A DNA stretch of 64,000 nt, taken from a virus. Below the pieces are notes generated by a model that searched no databases, had not been told where the DNA came from, and saw only the letters and a list, made by a program, of their open reading frames with translations. The stretch spans positions 23,476 to 87,475 of IMG/VR virus record IMGVR_UViG_3300044608_001826; one strand, given 5' to 3'. Position 1 is the stretch's first letter. Each line of letters begins with the position of its first letter. This document shows, piece by piece, positions 15,469-23,390 of this stretch. A program made the position numbers and the translations under genes.

Positions 15469-15786
15469 ATGTTGTCCGCAGATGTACGCCTTCGGGTCGA
15501 ATTTATCTGTCAACGTATCTCTAAAGGGCAAGAAGTTCAGCTAAACGACATGCAATGGGTCCAAAAATGGGCCAACTGCAATCACTCCGTGGACGCCATG
15601 CTGCGTAAAGCGCGTCGTACGGCGATCAACGGCGACCAGCCTGCAGACAGTTTGGACGGTTTTATGCAAAGTATGGATTTAGGGGAGCCAAATCCTTCTG
15701 ATCAGCTTCACGGAGCCCAAGATCCAACCACGTTGGCTGAATGGTTTAGTCAAAAACGTAAATGGTTTCGAGGATCTGTTGATTAA
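15469..15786 (+). CDS. Hypothetical protein
   Basis: 105 residues, helical and basic in the first half (MLRKARRTAING), unrecognised. It is 24 bp downstream of the previous gene and probably in the same transcript. Confidence 0.65.
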   Translation: MLSADVRLRVEFICQRISKGQEVQLNDMQWVQKWANCNHSVDAMLRKARRTAINGDQPADSLDGFMQSMDLGEPNPSDQLHGAQDPTTLAEWFSQKRKWFRGSVD

Positions 15787-15794
15787 TTTATTTT

Positions 15795-16121
15795 TTACTC
15801 AAATCGGACAAATAATTCGTTTGGGTGTTCTTCAAAAAATTCTAGTGTTGCTGGACATAGCCATCCTTTCATGGAATTTTCATAGGAATACCACGCTCCG
15901 CCGTGCTCCATCTCTATTTTTATAAGTTTTCCGTGTGAAAGAGGGAAGTCACGCGATGAAAAAATAATTCTATGCGACTCTTTTGAAGGGTCACTGAAGT
16001 TTTCAATAAAAAAATCAATGATTTCGGGGATTCCGCAAACAAAAGGTTCGTCCTCAAGTCCTCTGGAGAGATCTGTAAAGGCCCAGGTGTCGCAGTGACG
16101 GTAAATTTTGATTGACATCAT
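15795..16121 (-). CDS. DUF6717-like protein
   Basis: 108 residues from the ATG at 16121 (a second ATG follows at once). The N-terminal order, IYRHCDTWAFTD then LEDEPFVCGIPEIIDF, resembles the DUF6717 family of cyanobacteria and other bacteria as I know it; the function of that family is unknown. It is a single leftward gene among rightward ones, which suggests separate acquisition. Family assignment is from memory of the motif and is moderate. Confidence 0.6.
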   Translation of the reverse strand: MMSIKIYRHCDTWAFTDLSRGLEDEPFVCGIPEIIDFFIENFSDPSKESHRIIFSSRDFPLSHGKLIKIEMEHGGAWYSYENSMKGWLCPATLEFFEEHPNELFVRFE

Positions 16122-16133
16122 GGCGTTTGGCAT

Positions 16134-16241
16134 GTGATAAGACGTTTTTGTGATGACATACAGAGTATACAGTATCGCGGGTGCCCTTTACCCGGTCTTT
16201 CTTGTTTTTTGTTTTAAGATGTAGAGAGGGTTTCTAGCTGC
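16134..16241 (+). promoter_or_regulatory. Divergent promoter region with a leader hairpin
   Basis: Rightward promoter-like elements TTGTGA and GTATAC lie near 16150-16170. Downstream CGGGT and ACCCG form a hairpin followed by a T-rich tract (TCTTTCTTGTTTTTT), which could act as an attenuator before the gene at 16242. Confidence 0.4.
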
Positions 16242-18527
16242 ATGTACTCGTACGGATATAAAGTACCTGAATTACAAAATCGTGTTGCTCGTCAAAGACA
16301 GCCTATAGAGCCCGACGCCACCGTGGCAGACGCTGTTCCTACAGGAGCTGAGTCTGCTGTTTCTAATACTTCCTCAGAGAGTACCCCTTCTCCAGCTCCG
16401 CAGAGGTCATTAAGTCCTAGAGAGTTTTTTGAGTCTCAGATTCTTCCTCAAGTTAGAGCTGTTATAGGTGATTACGGTGTTCAGGATGCGTATACACAAA
16501 ATATAAGGGAGAATACGCGAATACGCGACTTACGGGATTCAGAAGAAACAGAAAGAAGAAACTTTGAGCGGCTTCGAGGAACTCCAGTCTCGGCACCTGT
16601 TCAACTTCCTCAGCTTATTTCCTTACAAGGGCTTGGTTCTGCACATACTCAACCCGGAATTCCTGGTCTCTTTGCTCAGGTTGAAGCCACTAATAAAGGA
16701 ATAGAAGGTTTACGCAAACAAAGAGTTGCTGATGCCTTTGGTGATTTGCTTACAAAATATCCCGAACTTAACCGAGTTCTGTATGCGGAACCTGCAGGAC
16801 AAGCTAAAGCTTTGCGTGTACGCAAGTCGGGTTTTGAGCCTTATTTAGATTATGTAGATAAAACACAGGTATTTTCTTCTCCTGAATCTCGTGCTGGTGT
16901 TTATAACGAAATTATCAATGATTACGCTTCTTTTGAAGATGATCCAGATAAACGTTCTTTACTCGGGGAAGCGCTTAGGGGCGCTGAACAAGATTATACG
17001 AGCGGTGACCCAGAACGCCAAGACAAAGCTCGACAATTCTTAAAGAGTATATTGAATGACCCTGCAACGCTTGAGCGCATAGAAACACCTTCATTTCGTG
17101 AAAACCGACCTGTTATTGGCGGCGGTGGCTATGAACCTGTAAAAGATAACCCTTTAGTAAAAAGAATAAATCAAAGAGCAAAAGATTTTAACCAGCTTTA
17201 CAGTCAATTAGATCTTCAAGATAGGCTTGATATAGCTAAGGTTTATCCTGGTCTTCAAGCTTCAAGGTATAAGGAAGGAGATCAAGCAGGTTTTTATCTG
17301 GACCCGGATACTAAAGAAGTTTCCATTGTCGATTTTGATGATCCCAATGCTTACGGGGTCGATGTAAGTATGTATGTTCCTGGGAGTGTATCGCTAGAAG
17401 AATTTGATAAAGACAGTATAGGTTCTGAAATATCTAAGAATGCTTTGCGTTTCTTAGCTGACTATCCCGTCGTCGCTCAGACAAACGTCAGCTTCTCCAC
17501 AAGGGAGCCTGGTTACGGTGATGTTGGTTATAGCGCTAAGTTATTACCTCCTGAGCTTGTTAATCCTGTAACGTCATTTGTTTCAGACACAGCCTTCCGT
17601 GGGCTTCGACCAGGAACACTTGTTACGAATAATCCGCTTAGCTCTAGCGATTTATATGATAAAAGGATTGAGGAAGGTAAATCAGAGGCTGAGAGCAACA
17701 CCCTACGCCGCTTACAACCTTTTATTGACTCAAGAAGCCCTCTCCCTAATCTGCGTGGATTAGCTTACACTTCAGCGGGTTTTGGCCCTGTAACCAAGAA
17801 TAATACACAAGTTTCTTATATAGACGATAAAGGTCAAGCTATACCAATTCAACTGGAACGTACTGAAGTTCCATTAAGAGGTATTGTTGCTGTTCCTGAT
17901 GCCGGAAGTGCGTCTGTATATTCCCCCGCGCTTCCTGCTTCTGTTACTCCTCGTTATTACGGGTTTGATCCTATTTCAGGCGCAGCTTTAGGTGGGGCTG
18001 AGGTATTGCGCAATCTTCGTCGCACCCCTTCCGCTCTTCTCCCCGGCGCTGCTGATTTAATCCCAAGTCCTGAAGCCATCCAAACAGGATACCAGCGTGG
18101 GCCAGCTGCTATGGGCAAACAAATGGCGCAGGAATTTGTACAGGGTTTACCCACTGCGGCAGGTGCTGCAATGTTGTTATCCACGCCAGCCGCTGCACCT
18201 TTTGCCCCTGGCATCGGTGCTGGTATGGTCGGAACGGCAGGAGCAAGAGCTCTAAATGAAGTTGTGCGTCAAGAAACCGGTGAAGGGGTCGTACCTAAGG
18301 TTCGTCAGTTCCTAGGTACAGCGCCTCGTACAGGTTTATCTGCAACTCGGCAGACTGCACCTAAACCGTTAGTGGCGCAAGTTAAACCTCTCAGCAACGC
18401 TCAGCGTGCAGAAATTCAGAGGCAACAAAATCGTAACGAGTTACAGCGTCGCATAGATTTATTCAAAGAACGAGTTAATCCTCGTCGCGGTGAATTTGGT
18501 TTAAGCGAGCTCTTATTCGGGCGTTAG
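16242..18527 (+). CDS. Large hypothetical protein, probable virion component
   Basis: 761 residues. The N-terminal 60 residues are low in complexity (Ser, Ala, Pro), the middle is soluble and charged, and residues 620-690 are Ala/Gly-rich and hydrophobic (AAGAAMLLSTPAAAPFAPG, then IGAGMVGTAG), followed by a basic coiled C-terminus. Long proteins with a Gly-zipper hydrophobic segment near the C-terminus are typical of internal or ejected virion proteins of short-tailed phages, and the protein at 50645-52396 has the same style. Virion location is inference; no family is recognised. Confidence 0.65.
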   Translation: MYSYGYKVPELQNRVARQRQPIEPDATVADAVPTGAESAVSNTSSESTPSPAPQRSLSPREFFESQILPQVRAVIGDYGVQDAYTQNIRENTRIRDLRDSEETERRNFERLRGTPVSAPVQLPQLISLQGLGSAHTQPGIPGLFAQVEATNKGIEGLRKQRVADAFGDLLTKYPELNRVLYAEPAGQAKALRVRKSGFEPYLDYVDKTQVFSSPESRAGVYNEIINDYASFEDDPDKRSLLGEALRGAEQDYTSGDPERQDKARQFLKSILNDPATLERIETPSFRENRPVIGGGGYEPVKDNPLVKRINQRAKDFNQLYSQLDLQDRLDIAKVYPGLQASRYKEGDQAGFYLDPDTKEVSIVDFDDPNAYGVDVSMYVPGSVSLEEFDKDSIGSEISKNALRFLADYPVVAQTNVSFSTREPGYGDVGYSAKLLPPELVNPVTSFVSDTAFRGLRPGTLVTNNPLSSSDLYDKRIEEGKSEAESNTLRRLQPFIDSRSPLPNLRGLAYTSAGFGPVTKNNTQVSYIDDKGQAIPIQLERTEVPLRGIVAVPDAGSASVYSPALPASVTPRYYGFDPISGAALGGAEVLRNLRRTPSALLPGAADLIPSPEAIQTGYQRGPAAMGKQMAQEFVQGLPTAAGAAMLLSTPAAAPFAPGIGAGMVGTAGARALNEVVRQETGEGVVPKVRQFLGTAPRTGLSATRQTAPKPLVAQVKPLSNAQRAEIQRQQNRNELQRRIDLFKERVNPRRGEFGLSELLFGR

Positions 18528-18548
18528 ACTTGTAAAAAAGCATAAACC

Positions 18549-19040
18549 GTGGCGACTTCTACCACTTTTATACCAACCGATTCAAGTTTGGTACGTCAGA
18601 AGGCTTTAGATCTTTTAGACAATTTCATACGTCGAGGGACGCTTCGGGGTTATGGTTTAGGAGATTCGGATCAACAACAGCGATTTGAGGAGTGGGTCGA
18701 GTCGCCTGACACTGAGCCTCGAATTTATGTAGATCCTAATAAGCTTGACCTAAGGGAATTTCGTAATCCCTACGCACCCGTAAGTCCCGATGAGTTTTTG
18801 GAGCGTGATCGCTTTTTACTTACAAATCCCCGTAGTCCTCTGACGCAATCTCGGGGCTCTGACCTTGCGCAAGGAATCCCCGTGGGAGAGGACCCTAACC
18901 TTCCAATGGATCAAGACCAATTTCGCGATTGGGTTAACAGGCAACGAGATCTTAGAGATCGGCCCATGAGAGATGCTCTTGCGCCTTACGGGGGAAGCAT
19001 ACTCGAATTGATACGTCGTAATAACTTACGCGGTGTGTAA
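18549..19040 (+). CDS. Hypothetical protein, possible virion component
   Basis: 163 residues from a GTG start 21 bp after the previous gene. It is rich in Arg, Asp and Pro (FRDWVNRQRDLRDRPMRDAL) with little hydrophobic core. It is probably co-expressed with the 761-residue protein. Unrecognised. Confidence 0.6.
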   Translation: MATSTTFIPTDSSLVRQKALDLLDNFIRRGTLRGYGLGDSDQQQRFEEWVESPDTEPRIYVDPNKLDLREFRNPYAPVSPDEFLERDRFLLTNPRSPLTQSRGSDLAQGIPVGEDPNLPMDQDQFRDWVNRQRDLRDRPMRDALAPYGGSILELIRRNNLRGV

Positions 19041-19124
19041 TAGAAATATTCTCAATAAATTAAAATTAAAAAGATTCTTAATCTTCGCTGTTACACAGTA
19101 AACAGTATAAATAAATACATTTTC

Positions 19125-19146
19125 TTAGCGTAAGAGTAATCGCTAA
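19125..19146 (+). promoter_or_regulatory. Hairpin touching the ribosome-binding site of the DUF4278-like gene
   Basis: TTAGCG (19125-19130) pairs with CGCTAA (19141-19146), and the right arm overlaps AAGGAA, the Shine-Dalgarno of the ATG at 19153. TATAAATA lies at about 19106. The fold could gate translation. Confidence 0.45.
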
Positions 19147-19152
19147 GGAACA

Positions 19153-19317
19153 ATGACTGCGATTACTTATCGCGGGGTAACTTACAACCGCGAAGAGCAT
19201 CACGAGAACTTCAAAGCGTGGTGGACCTTAGTCCATCGAGCTACGCTTTGGCTTCGTTACAGAGGGGTGGCGTACCGTCCCGCTGCAAATTGCTCGGACT
19301 ACCCCTCTGTGTTCTGA
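19153..19317 (+). CDS. DUF4278-like small protein
   Basis: 54 residues. It opens with TAITYRGVTYNR and has a second copy of the pattern, LRYRGVAYRP, near the C-terminus; the tandem YRG-Y motif is the signature of the cyanobacterial DUF4278 family. A good Shine-Dalgarno (AAGGAA) precedes the ATG. Function unknown; the family's near restriction to cyanobacteria supports a cyanobacterial host. Confidence 0.65.
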   Translation: MTAITYRGVTYNREEHHENFKAWWTLVHRATLWLRYRGVAYRPAANCSDYPSVF

Positions 19318-19366
19318 TTGAAAGGGCTCATTTAGTGCTATAGTAAGCACAGACTGAACTGAGCAC

Positions 19367-19678
19367 ATGAGCTCTTACTCCAGAACGAACCTCAACTCTG
19401 TCCACTTGATCCCTACCGTCGCCGTTTGGCAGGGTTGGAAGCTGATTTTGGCGTCCTGCGCTGCGGGTGTCGTCGGTATCGGCACGGTTTTGTTCCTGAA
19501 CGGGTTAAATATTGCGTTAGATAACAGTGCTTTGCGGAGTGAGAAGGTTCAGCGCCGGGTTCTCTTCTTTGAAACCTGCCTCGCCACGTGGGAATTGAAG
19601 GGAAAGCCCCGTAACCAGGGTCGTACGCACTGCAACGCTGCTGCTGTTCAGTACGTAAACAGCCTTCCCTTGAACTGA
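19367..19678 (+). CDS. Small membrane protein
   Basis: 103 residues with one transmembrane segment at about 30-52 (LASCAAGVVGIGTVLFLNGL). The remainder is polar and basic. Unrecognised; the location in the inner membrane is inferred. Confidence 0.6.
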   Translation: MSSYSRTNLNSVHLIPTVAVWQGWKLILASCAAGVVGIGTVLFLNGLNIALDNSALRSEKVQRRVLFFETCLATWELKGKPRNQGRTHCNAAAVQYVNSLPLN

Positions 19679-19732
19679 GACTCAGATAAAACGCAAAAAA
19701 CGGCTCAGGCCCCTTGTCTCCACTGCGTTTAT

Positions 19733-19960
19733 GTGCTTTATTGGGTCTGGCGTTCACGATTTCCTTTGGCCCGCCAGGTTCTACAGGCCGTTTGTCCGGT
19801 CTGTCACGCTCACTTCACATTAAAAGGCGCTCGCTTGCGAGTTTTTATGCAAACCAAAGCCAAAAAACCCGAACTTAAGGGTCCTTACTGCGGTTACCGC
19901 TGCTCCGCTAAAGCTAATATTTCGATTGCTAACGATCGGAGGCGCCTTCAGGTTGTCTGA
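19733..19960 (+). CDS. Small zinc-ribbon-like protein
   Basis: 75 residues from a GTG at 19733; no ATG is available in this frame before the cysteines. CPVCH (21-25) and CGYRC (53-57) form a two-pair cysteine pattern consistent with one zinc site. The start is uncertain. Confidence 0.55.
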   Translation: MLYWVWRSRFPLARQVLQAVCPVCHAHFTLKGARLRVFMQTKAKKPELKGPYCGYRCSAKANISIANDRRRLQVV

Positions 19961-20005
19961 TCGCCCCGTTTCGAGTAATCTCTAGCTGTCACCGACAGTT
20001 TTACT

Positions 20006-20081
20006 GCGCATCTAGCAATCTGGTGAATGCAGTCGACTCATAATCGACCTTAGGTGAGTTCAATTCTCACGATGCGCACCA
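20006..20081 (+). tRNA. tRNA with CAT anticodon (Met, or Ile if lysidine-modified)
   Basis: Acceptor GCGCATC/GATGCGC, D arm GCA/TGC, anticodon arm GTCGA-CTCATAA-TCGAC, variable loop of five, T arm GTGAG-TTCAATT-CTCAC, discriminator A and an encoded CCA (20079-20081). All arms pair perfectly. Confidence 0.92.
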
Positions 20082-20082
20082 A

Positions 20083-20155
20083 GGCCGTGTAGCCCAACGG
20101 CAGAGGCAAGCGACTTAAAATCGCTCAAGTGTGAGTTCGAATCTCACCACGGCTA
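20083..20155 (+). tRNA. tRNA-Leu (TAA anticodon) on a short-variable-loop body
   Basis: Acceptor GGCCGTG/CACGGCT (first pair G-T), D arm GCC/GGC, anticodon arm AGCGA-CTTAAAA-TCGCT, variable loop CAAGT, T arm GTGAG-TTCGAAT-CTCAC, discriminator A; 73 nt and no encoded CCA. Leucine tRNAs normally have a long variable arm; this one does not. Confidence 0.85.
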
Positions 20156-20171
20156 CTCACATCTATTTGTG

Positions 20172-20465
20172 ATGACAAAACCAAAAGCAAAACCTTTCGT
20201 TGTAGGGGATCGTGTAGCTGAGCGCCCCAAACAACGCACCCTTTTTTACAAAACGCCTGAGGGTCGCGAAAAAGTCGAGCGTGTACTTACGCAACGCGTG
20301 GGTACTGTTATTGGCCTAACGAACCAGAAAAATCGCAACGGAGCTGTCGTTCCCTACGTGACCGTTAAGTGGGACGACACTGAGTCGGTATCCACACATG
20401 CGAAGGCTCGGATTTGCTTTTTGGCGGATCTCGATAGACTGATTGAAGAGTTTAATCCTGTATGA
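20172..20465 (+). CDS. Small SH3-like hypothetical protein
   Basis: 97 residues from the ATG at 20172. The pattern FVVGDRVAERP ... GTVIGLTNQKN ... VPYVTVKWDDTES is that of a KOW/SH3-like small barrel. It is basic and possibly binds nucleic acid or protein. Co-translated with the next gene (ATGA). Confidence 0.65.
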   Translation: MTKPKAKPFVVGDRVAERPKQRTLFYKTPEGREKVERVLTQRVGTVIGLTNQKNRNGAVVPYVTVKWDDTESVSTHAKARICFLADLDRLIEEFNPV

Positions 20466-20638
20466 GCTCTGACAGTCATGTAATCCTTATATGCACTGAG
20501 GACGAGCTTAAGGCTCTGTTTGATTCGGGGGAGATCACGGATGAGACCGTGCCCTTGCCGCTCTCCTGTTTGTTTGATATACTTCTAGAGCATTACGGGT
20601 ACGACCCTCACTGGCCTGCCCCTAATGATGTATATTAA
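20462..20638 (+). CDS. Small acidic protein
   Basis: 58 residues, start overlapping the previous stop by 4 nt. Acidic (CTEDELKALFDSGEITDETV). Unrecognised. Confidence 0.55.
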   Translation: MSSDSHVILICTEDELKALFDSGEITDETVPLPLSCLFDILLEHYGYDPHWPAPNDVY

Positions 20639-20649
20639 TTTAACTTCTC

Positions 20650-21039
20650 ATGAGACAGAAACCCCTTGAGCCCCCACTTGAGCTCGTTCAGCAGTGGGGA
20701 AACTCCAGCCAAGCTTGGTTTGAGGAATCAAATGATCACTGGGACTACGAGCAGCACATCGCAAATCTCGCGGCTAAATGGGGCGCTGATCAAGAACTGA
20801 CAGCGTGTTGCGACTTTGCTCTAACAGCGAAAGTATGTGGGACTCAGTTTCAACGCCAGATGCTGGTTCGTCAGTTAAAGGAGAGGCGTAGGCCAGTTGA
20901 GGAGAGTATTAAGGAGAAAGCTTTTGACGCGCTGTACACCATAGCCGTGGGGGATAAAGAAGCTCGATGGAACTTTAAAGAAATTGAGACTATTCGGCAG
21001 GCGCTAGAGTTACTTCCTAACGATTCGCGGAGAGTGTGA
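20650..21039 (+). CDS. Paralogue family A (PPPELVQQW type)
   Basis: 129 residues, the most divergent member of a family with five copies in this window. The family layout is PPxELVxQW, AA-WGADQELxACC, a short variable part, a RRPxxxSxKExA motif and a C-terminal helix with IRxALExL. I associate it with Synechococcus and its phages; function unknown. This copy lacks the usual MTQxHP start and shares no leader with the others. Confidence 0.7.
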   Translation: MRQKPLEPPLELVQQWGNSSQAWFEESNDHWDYEQHIANLAAKWGADQELTACCDFALTAKVCGTQFQRQMLVRQLKERRRPVEESIKEKAFDALYTIAVGDKEARWNFKEIETIRQALELLPNDSRRV

Positions 21040-21248
21040 TGACACAGCAGCACCCCACCAGCATTCCGCCGGAGCTGGTGCGCCAGTGGCTGTTGGAGTA
21101 TTACGGTGGCGATCTTGGTGAAGTGAGCCTTGAGGAGATGTACCTTGCTAGGTGTGCCGCTCAATGGGGTTACGAGCAGCACGAAAGGGAGCTGCTCGAC
21201 GCTATGCACGCCGTAGTCCCGCAGCCTTACGAACCAAAAGCTGAGTAA
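21039..21248 (+). CDS. Paralogue family A, short copy
   Basis: 69 residues, beginning MTQQHPTSIPPELVRQW with CAAQWGYEQHERELLD; it ends before the RRPxxxSxKE part, so it is a truncated copy. Start overlaps the previous stop (TGATG). Confidence 0.65.
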   Translation: MTQQHPTSIPPELVRQWLLEYYGGDLGEVSLEEMYLARCAAQWGYEQHERELLDAMHAVVPQPYEPKAE

Positions 21249-21267
21249 CCATTACCACTAATCACCC

Positions 21268-21672
21268 ATGACACAAGAACACCCCATCAACCCACCGCCG
21301 GAGCTGGTGAAGCAGTGGCGAGAGCAGGCCCCGCGTTGCCGCGACGGTGGCATTGCCCGCGAAGACTGGCTGATGACCAGCGCCGCCCGATGGGGCGCCG
21401 AGCAAGAGCTGGAGGCGTGCTGTGAGTTTCTTGGTACAAACAAGGAGTGGAACACAGTCGGACTTCTACGTGAACTCCGCGCCGCCCGTCGCCCCAAGCC
21501 GTCGAGCTTGAAAGGACGGATAGCTGCAGAGATCGAAAACGGGACTGCCTGCGACAGGGAGTCAGAGCGAATTACTCATGACGTTATCCGTGAGGTGGCA
21601 GCGTGGATTGATTATTTGGGATACCCCTCGTGCGCTGCTGAACTCAGAAAAGAACTCCCTCAGTCTCGTTGA
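21268..21672 (+). CDS. Paralogue family A with a family C-like tail
   Basis: 134 residues. Residues 1-90 follow family A (INPPPELVKQW, SAARWGAEQELEACCEF, RAARRPKPSSLK). The tail (VIREVAAWIDYLGYPSCAAEL) instead resembles the C-terminus of the family C protein at 23999-24514 (IREVAMWMRENEVGYTAACWLEQE), so this copy looks like a recombinant. The leader CCACTAATCACCC precedes the ATG. Confidence 0.7.
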   Translation: MTQEHPINPPPELVKQWREQAPRCRDGGIAREDWLMTSAARWGAEQELEACCEFLGTNKEWNTVGLLRELRAARRPKPSSLKGRIAAEIENGTACDRESERITHDVIREVAAWIDYLGYPSCAAELRKELPQSR

Positions 21673-21698
21673 GAGCCCTCGTAGCGGAACCCACTTCC

Positions 21699-21842
21699 AT
21701 GTCTGATAAGGAAAAACTAATTTACTTCATCGAGCAGCTACGTGCAGACCCCGATGACCACAAAGATTATGAAAACACTTACGAAGATGGATGGATTGAC
21801 GCCTGCAACGCCATTTTGAACCAGCTTCACCAGCCCTCATAG
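21699..21842 (+). CDS. Small hypothetical protein
   Basis: 47 residues, acidic, unrecognised (EKLIYFIEQLRADPDDHKDY). It ends seven bases before the shared leader of the next gene. Confidence 0.5.
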   Translation: MSDKEKLIYFIEQLRADPDDHKDYENTYEDGWIDACNAILNQLHQPS

Positions 21843-21861
21843 TCGCTTCCACTAATCACCC

Positions 21862-22176
21862 ATGACATCAACACCAGATCTGACGACTGAAAACGACATC
21901 GCCTATGCCTTGTTTGATTCTGACGGGCAACTCCGGCCTGCTGCACGTCAGGTTTTGACCTCCTGCGGTTTCGTACCACCCGCCCCTGTTCCTATGAGCG
22001 AGCGTTTGCCGGGACCGGAGGATTGCGATGCAGAAGGCCGATGCTTTGTCTGGGACTGGCTAGCTACAGAGTGGAAGTTCCTGGAAAGGAGCGTATTTCA
22101 ACAGGGTTGGGAAAGTGCTTACTGGCTCCCCCACCACGCGTTGCCGGTGCCGCAGCAGGAGGCCGACCGTGGCTGA
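21862..22176 (+). CDS. DUF551-like protein
   Basis: 104 residues. The segment MSERLPGPEDCDAEGRC, a central WDW, and the late YWLPHHALPVP match the DUF551-type order (ERLP, W, WLP-H-LP) frequent in small phage proteins; function unknown. It carries the same CCACTAATCACCC leader as two family A genes although the protein is unrelated. Confidence 0.65.
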   Translation: MTSTPDLTTENDIAYALFDSDGQLRPAARQVLTSCGFVPPAPVPMSERLPGPEDCDAEGRCFVWDWLATEWKFLERSVFQQGWESAYWLPHHALPVPQQEADRG

Positions 22177-22411
22177 CCTCTCCTCCGCCGCGCAGGCAGT
22201 GGTCTGGGAATTCAACCAAGCAGCCAGCGGCAAGCCTGATGACTGGCACTACCTGCCTGCTATCGCCGCCGCCCTGCGAGCTGCTGCAGATCAAGTGGTG
22301 CCGGATGAGCCGCTTTACGGGGGTGATCAGCGCTGGATGTTTGAGCGCGATGCCCGTCAGGCTTGTCGCAAGAAACTCCTCGCAATCGCTGATGAGCTTG
22401 AAGCCCAGTAG
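22169..22411 (+). CDS. Paralogue family B (LSxAAQAV type)
   Basis: 80 residues from a GTG that overlaps the previous stop. Family pattern: LSSAAQAV at the N-terminus, AAALRAAADQVVP in the middle, KLLAIADELEA at the C-terminus. Two further copies are at 24888-25136 and 25640-25837. All helical; function unknown. Confidence 0.7.
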   Translation: MADLSSAAQAVVWEFNQAASGKPDDWHYLPAIAAALRAAADQVVPDEPLYGGDQRWMFERDARQACRKKLLAIADELEAQ

Positions 22412-22487
22412 TCACCTTCGCTAAAATGCTTAGCGATAGAACCTGGACCTCTGTTACATCCCCGAGGCGTATTACGTTCAGGTCATC

Positions 22488-22565
22488 CACCCGGTCCGAG
22501 CTAATTGGATAGGACGGTCACCTGCCGCTGCAGGGACGGTGCGGGTTCGAATCCCGTCCGGGTGC
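22488..22565 (+). tRNA. tRNA-like gene (Arg-like body) with a collapsed anticodon arm
   Basis: Acceptor CACCCGG/CCGGGTG (7 bp), D-loop with AATTGGATA between GTCC/GGAC-like arms, and a good T arm GCGGG-TTCGAAT-CCCGT. The middle folds only as CCTGC-CGCT-GCAGG, a 4-nt loop with no U33 or anticodon. No amino acid can be assigned. The gap 22412-22652 holds nothing else apart from a GGTACC inverted repeat near 22580-22610. Confidence 0.45.
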
Positions 22566-22652
22566 TCAAATTGTGAAGAAGGTACCACACGGTAGTTTTT
22601 CTGGTACCATGGTGCGGCGGAACAAGCCGCTAAGGCCAATTCACTTAGTTAC

Positions 22653-22814
22653 ATGTCCAAATCTACTGAAACCAAAAAGCAAGCCGCCAAAGCTCTGATC
22701 GAGCTCGTGGTAGCTGCATCAAGCACCACCACTTTTGAAGATTGCTTCGATTTTATGGACCGTCGCATCGAGCAAGCCGCTGCCGAAGTGATGGAGGCGA
22801 TTTTCGATGACTGA
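22653..22814 (+). CDS. Small helical protein
   Basis: 53 residues, Ala-rich helix (KKQAAKALIELVVAASS) with an acidic end. TTAGTTACATG at the start resembles the TTAGTTACA motif of the 13.6-14.1 kb control region. Unrecognised. Confidence 0.5.
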   Translation: MSKSTETKKQAAKALIELVVAASSTTTFEDCFDFMDRRIEQAAAEVMEAIFDD

Positions 22815-22852
22815 TCTAGAGATCATCGAACTTAACACTAAGGAAACAACTC

Positions 22853-23068
22853 ATGAGGCTCCTTAGTCAAAACGTCGACTGGAAGGATTACCCCGAGTCT
22901 TTCTGGGACCACGGTGCTCAGTATGTAATCAGCCAAGGGTACGATGTTGATCTTGACGTCGACTCCTTAATGATCTTGCTGTGGCGCATGGATCAGCGAA
23001 TAACCCAGTTGGAGACAGCGATTAGCGCGTGTAATTGCGACAAAACCTCTACATCTGCAGACAAATGA
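22853..23068 (+). CDS. Small hypothetical protein
   Basis: 71 residues, helical C-terminal half (LLWRMDQRITQLETAI) ending in ACNCDKT. Coupled to the next gene by ATGA. Confidence 0.6.
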   Translation: MRLLSQNVDWKDYPESFWDHGAQYVISQGYDVDLDVDSLMILLWRMDQRITQLETAISACNCDKTSTSADK

Positions 23069-23352
23069 CGTGTAATTGTGACACCGCCCGCAGCCTGATA
23101 AACCGCCTGGCGGATTCCCTTCAGGAGTTCATCGACTACGAACCCGTGGGGTACGTCGAGTTCGAACAGGATTTGATCGACGAAGCCCGTGAGTTTGTTA
23201 AAGGTACAGAACCTCCTGAGCAAATAAGCGAGGAGGAAAATGAGAGACGATTTAAAGCGTGTATGGAGCAGATACGCAGTCTCACCCGCGAAAATTTTGT
23301 AGAACTGATGGGTGAGGAATTTCTTGAGGAGTTTCGGCGTGTTTCCCATTAA
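23065..23352 (+). CDS. Acidic hypothetical protein
   Basis: 95 residues from the ATG at 23065, which overlaps the previous stop. It begins MTCNCD, echoing the CNCD at the end of the preceding protein, so the junction may stem from a duplication. Strongly acidic and helical. Confidence 0.6.
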   Translation: MTCNCDTARSLINRLADSLQEFIDYEPVGYVEFEQDLIDEAREFVKGTEPPEQISEEENERRFKACMEQIRSLTRENFVELMGEEFLEEFRRVSH

Positions 23353-23390
23353 TTTATAGATACTCAGTAAGCCTGATTACTCTTTTTCTC

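Noticed and set aside
22023-22424. Open frame of 133 codons overlapping the DUF551-like and family B genes
   Set aside because: Both recognised families lie in other frames; this frame has no homology pattern and no start signal.
22488-22565. Attachment site (attP) in a tRNA 3' end
   Set aside because: A tRNA-like 3' half is present, but no integrase gene is in the window and the element also has a 5' half; not supported.
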